DNA of 5,901 nt from Candidatus Nomurabacteria bacterium (GTDB lineage Bacteria; Patescibacteriota; Minisyncoccia; Phycocordibacterales; UBA9973): assembly GCA_943356395.1 (NCBI GenBank), contig CALRFC010000031.1, forward strand, positions 2,914-8,814, in the 5' to 3' direction. Both the position numbers and the translations under genes were made by a program. Positions 4,889-5,901 of the stretch are shown piece after piece (position 1 is the stretch's first letter; every line of letters starts with the position of its first letter). The notes below the pieces were generated by a model. The model was not told the DNA's origin. It ran no database searches and worked only from the letters and a program-made list of their open reading frames with translations.

Positions 4889-5776
4889 ATGTCATCTTTT
4901 CTCGAAAAGAATAAGCGGACACTCGCCATGATCCTTTTGGGCGGGGGACTGATCGCGATCGCGTTTTTTACCACGCACACATGGAGAATCCCGAATCCTT
5001 CGGTCAAAGAGCGGGACGCCGCGCTCTCTTCGAAAATCGGCGATCTTGTTGAGACCGACACGAACGGAAACGGCATTCCCGACTGGCAAGAATCGCTCTG
5101 GGGGCTCGACCCGTCAAAAAATGGCGCGGAAAACAAGAAATTCATAGACGACAAAAAAGCCTCGCTCGGCATCGTGGCGTCTTCATCCGCCGAGGCGCCG
5201 CTCTCCGACACCGAACGCTTCTCGCGCGAATTCTTTTCCGTCATCCTCTCGCTCCGCGAGTCTGGCACGCTCGATGAAAAATCTCTTGGTGCGGTCGCAG
5301 AGAATATCACGAAAAGCTTGTCCGCATCCGCAAAAGAAAAGTATGCGGGGCGCTACACTATCGATTCCATAAAAATAAGCGACGACAACAGCGCGGCGAA
5401 TCTGAAAAAATATCAATCGTCCTTGGTCGCATTGATAAAGACATACACCGACGAGGGCGTCGGCACGGAAATGAAAAGCGTGTCGGACGCGCTCGCGTAT
5501 TCCGACCCGCGACCGCTCGAAGGGCTCTCGCTCATCCAAAAATCATACGCGGATTTCGCCAAAGGGCTTCTGGCGATACGGGCGCCGCGATCGCTTTCCG
5601 CCACGCACTTGTCTCTCGTAAACAGCGCGGATATCATCGCGCGCACGATCGAGCCCCTGACCCATCTTCTCGAGGATCCGCTCACGGCTCTTCCTGCGCT
5701 CGTCGCGTATCAGAGAGAAATCGACACTTTCCTAAACACGATAAATCGCCTGAACGCCTTTTACCGGAAGTCGTGA
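4889..5776 (+). CDS. Membrane-anchored protein with one EF-hand/thrombospondin-type-3-like loop
   Basis: The protein has 295 residues. It starts with a short basic N-terminus and one hydrophobic segment (about 11-29, TLAMILLGGGLIAIAFFTT), best read as an uncleaved anchor with the rest outside the cell. Residues 57-68 (DTNGNGIPDWQE) form a canonical calcium-type loop: acidic or Asn residues at positions 1, 3, 5 and 9 (D57, N59, N61, D65) and Glu at 12 (E68), followed by LWGLDP as in thrombospondin type 3-like repeats. Residues about 105-295 look all-helical and end in a Leu-rich segment (EPLTHLLEDPLTALPALVAY). I know proteins of this design as common, uncharacterised Parcubacteria surface proteins; the function is unknown. 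ATG 4889 is chosen because the -10 box is at 4873-4878. The in-frame ATG at 4766 would add 41 residues from repeat and would place the promoter inside the gene. The TGA stop at 5774-5776 overlaps the next promoter. Confidence 0.82.
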   Translation: MSSFLEKNKRTLAMILLGGGLIAIAFFTTHTWRIPNPSVKERDAALSSKIGDLVETDTNGNGIPDWQESLWGLDPSKNGAENKKFIDDKKASLGIVASSSAEAPLSDTERFSREFFSVILSLRESGTLDEKSLGAVAENITKSLSASAKEKYAGRYTIDSIKISDDNSAANLKKYQSSLVALIKTYTDEGVGTEMKSVSDALAYSDPRPLEGLSLIQKSYADFAKGLLAIRAPRSLSATHLSLVNSADIIARTIEPLTHLLEDPLTALPALVAYQREIDTFLNTINRLNAFYRKS

Positions 5777-5782
5777 TATAAT
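5774..5782 (+). promoter_or_regulatory. Extended -10 promoter overlapping the preceding stop codon
   Basis: TGaTATAAT has a consensus TATAAT at 5777-5782. The TG of the extended element is the first two bases of the TGA stop of the preceding gene. The ATG at 5801 lies 18 nt after the hexamer, so a leader of about 11-12 nt is expected, longer than for the other genes here. The overlap means the downstream gene may have its own transcript as well as read-through. Confidence 0.55.
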
Positions 5783-5800
5783 TCGCTCATCATTGATCGT

Positions 5801-5901
5801 ATGAGACGCTTTCTTATCCCATCTCTCATCATCTTCTCGCTCGCATTCGGCGGGACGATTTTGGCGTTGCCGAAAAAAGCGGAAGCGATCGCTCCGGTCT
5901 C
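5801..5901 (+). CDS. Start of an exported protein with a signal peptide (truncated by the window end)
   Basis: Thirty-three codons are present, beginning MRRFLIPSLIIFSLAFGG and reaching KKAEAIAPV. The layout is a typical Sec signal peptide: MRR, a hydrophobic core (about 4-23), then a likely signal peptidase I site after AEA (residues 27-29). The mature part is cut off, so family and function cannot be named. In CPR genomes I associate neighbours of EF-hand-loop proteins with pilin-like or type IV secretion-like envelope loci, but nothing here proves it. No Shine-Dalgarno sequence is visible before the ATG. Confidence 0.7.
   Translation, partial: MRRFLIPSLIIFSLAFGGTILALPKKAEAIAPV

Overview
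The window looks like a stretch of a Candidate Phyla Radiation (Patescibacteria) chromosome, most likely of the Parcubacteria/Paceibacteria type. This is inferred from gene content and style: a compact PcrA-like helicase, RsmA, small secreted proteins with a peptidoglycan-binding repeat or a DxNxNGxxDxxE calcium-type loop, no visible Shine-Dalgarno sequences, and AT-rich spacers built from short recurring 'words' next to GC-richer genes. No database search was possible, so the lineage is an inference. TGA is used as a stop at 3750-3752 and 5774-5776, which argues against the recoded (UGA = Gly) CPR lineages.

Layout, all on the + strand: the 3' end of an unrecognised gene (2-130) with a hairpin terminator (173-198); a UvrD/PcrA superfamily 1 helicase (265-2175, GTG start); a small three-helix membrane protein with a long charged tail (2294-2911), overlapping rsmA, the 16S rRNA dimethyladenosine transferase gene (2904-3752); a perfect 32-bp palindrome (3771-3802); a secreted protein with a Gly/Ser-rich linker and a C-terminal peptidoglycan-binding domain (3901-4617); a 271-nt spacer with word-like repeats and a long inverted repeat; a membrane-anchored protein with one EF-hand-like loop and an all-helical ectodomain (4889-5776); and the start of another exported protein (5801 to the window end). 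The first part serves DNA repair and ribosome maturation; the second looks like an envelope or cell-surface locus.

The most striking signal is regulatory. Five promoter-like sites share the form TGnTATAnT (extended -10) with no convincing -35 box. In three of them exactly 6 nt separate the -10 box from the start codon, so transcription should begin at or next to the A/G of the start codon (leaderless mRNA). The same sites decide the start codons of four complete genes, in each case against a longer open frame that runs back into repeat sequence.

The second signal is a family of word-like repeats (CAAAAAGCTGGAAGC, GTTATGCG, ATCATAGACCAT, CCTTATTCTT) that fills the spacers and also appears inside genes: in a variable linker of RsmA just before its NIPY motif, and in the codons for the signal-peptide core of the peptidoglycan-binding protein. 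No CRISPR array, tRNA, rRNA or transposase gene was seen.
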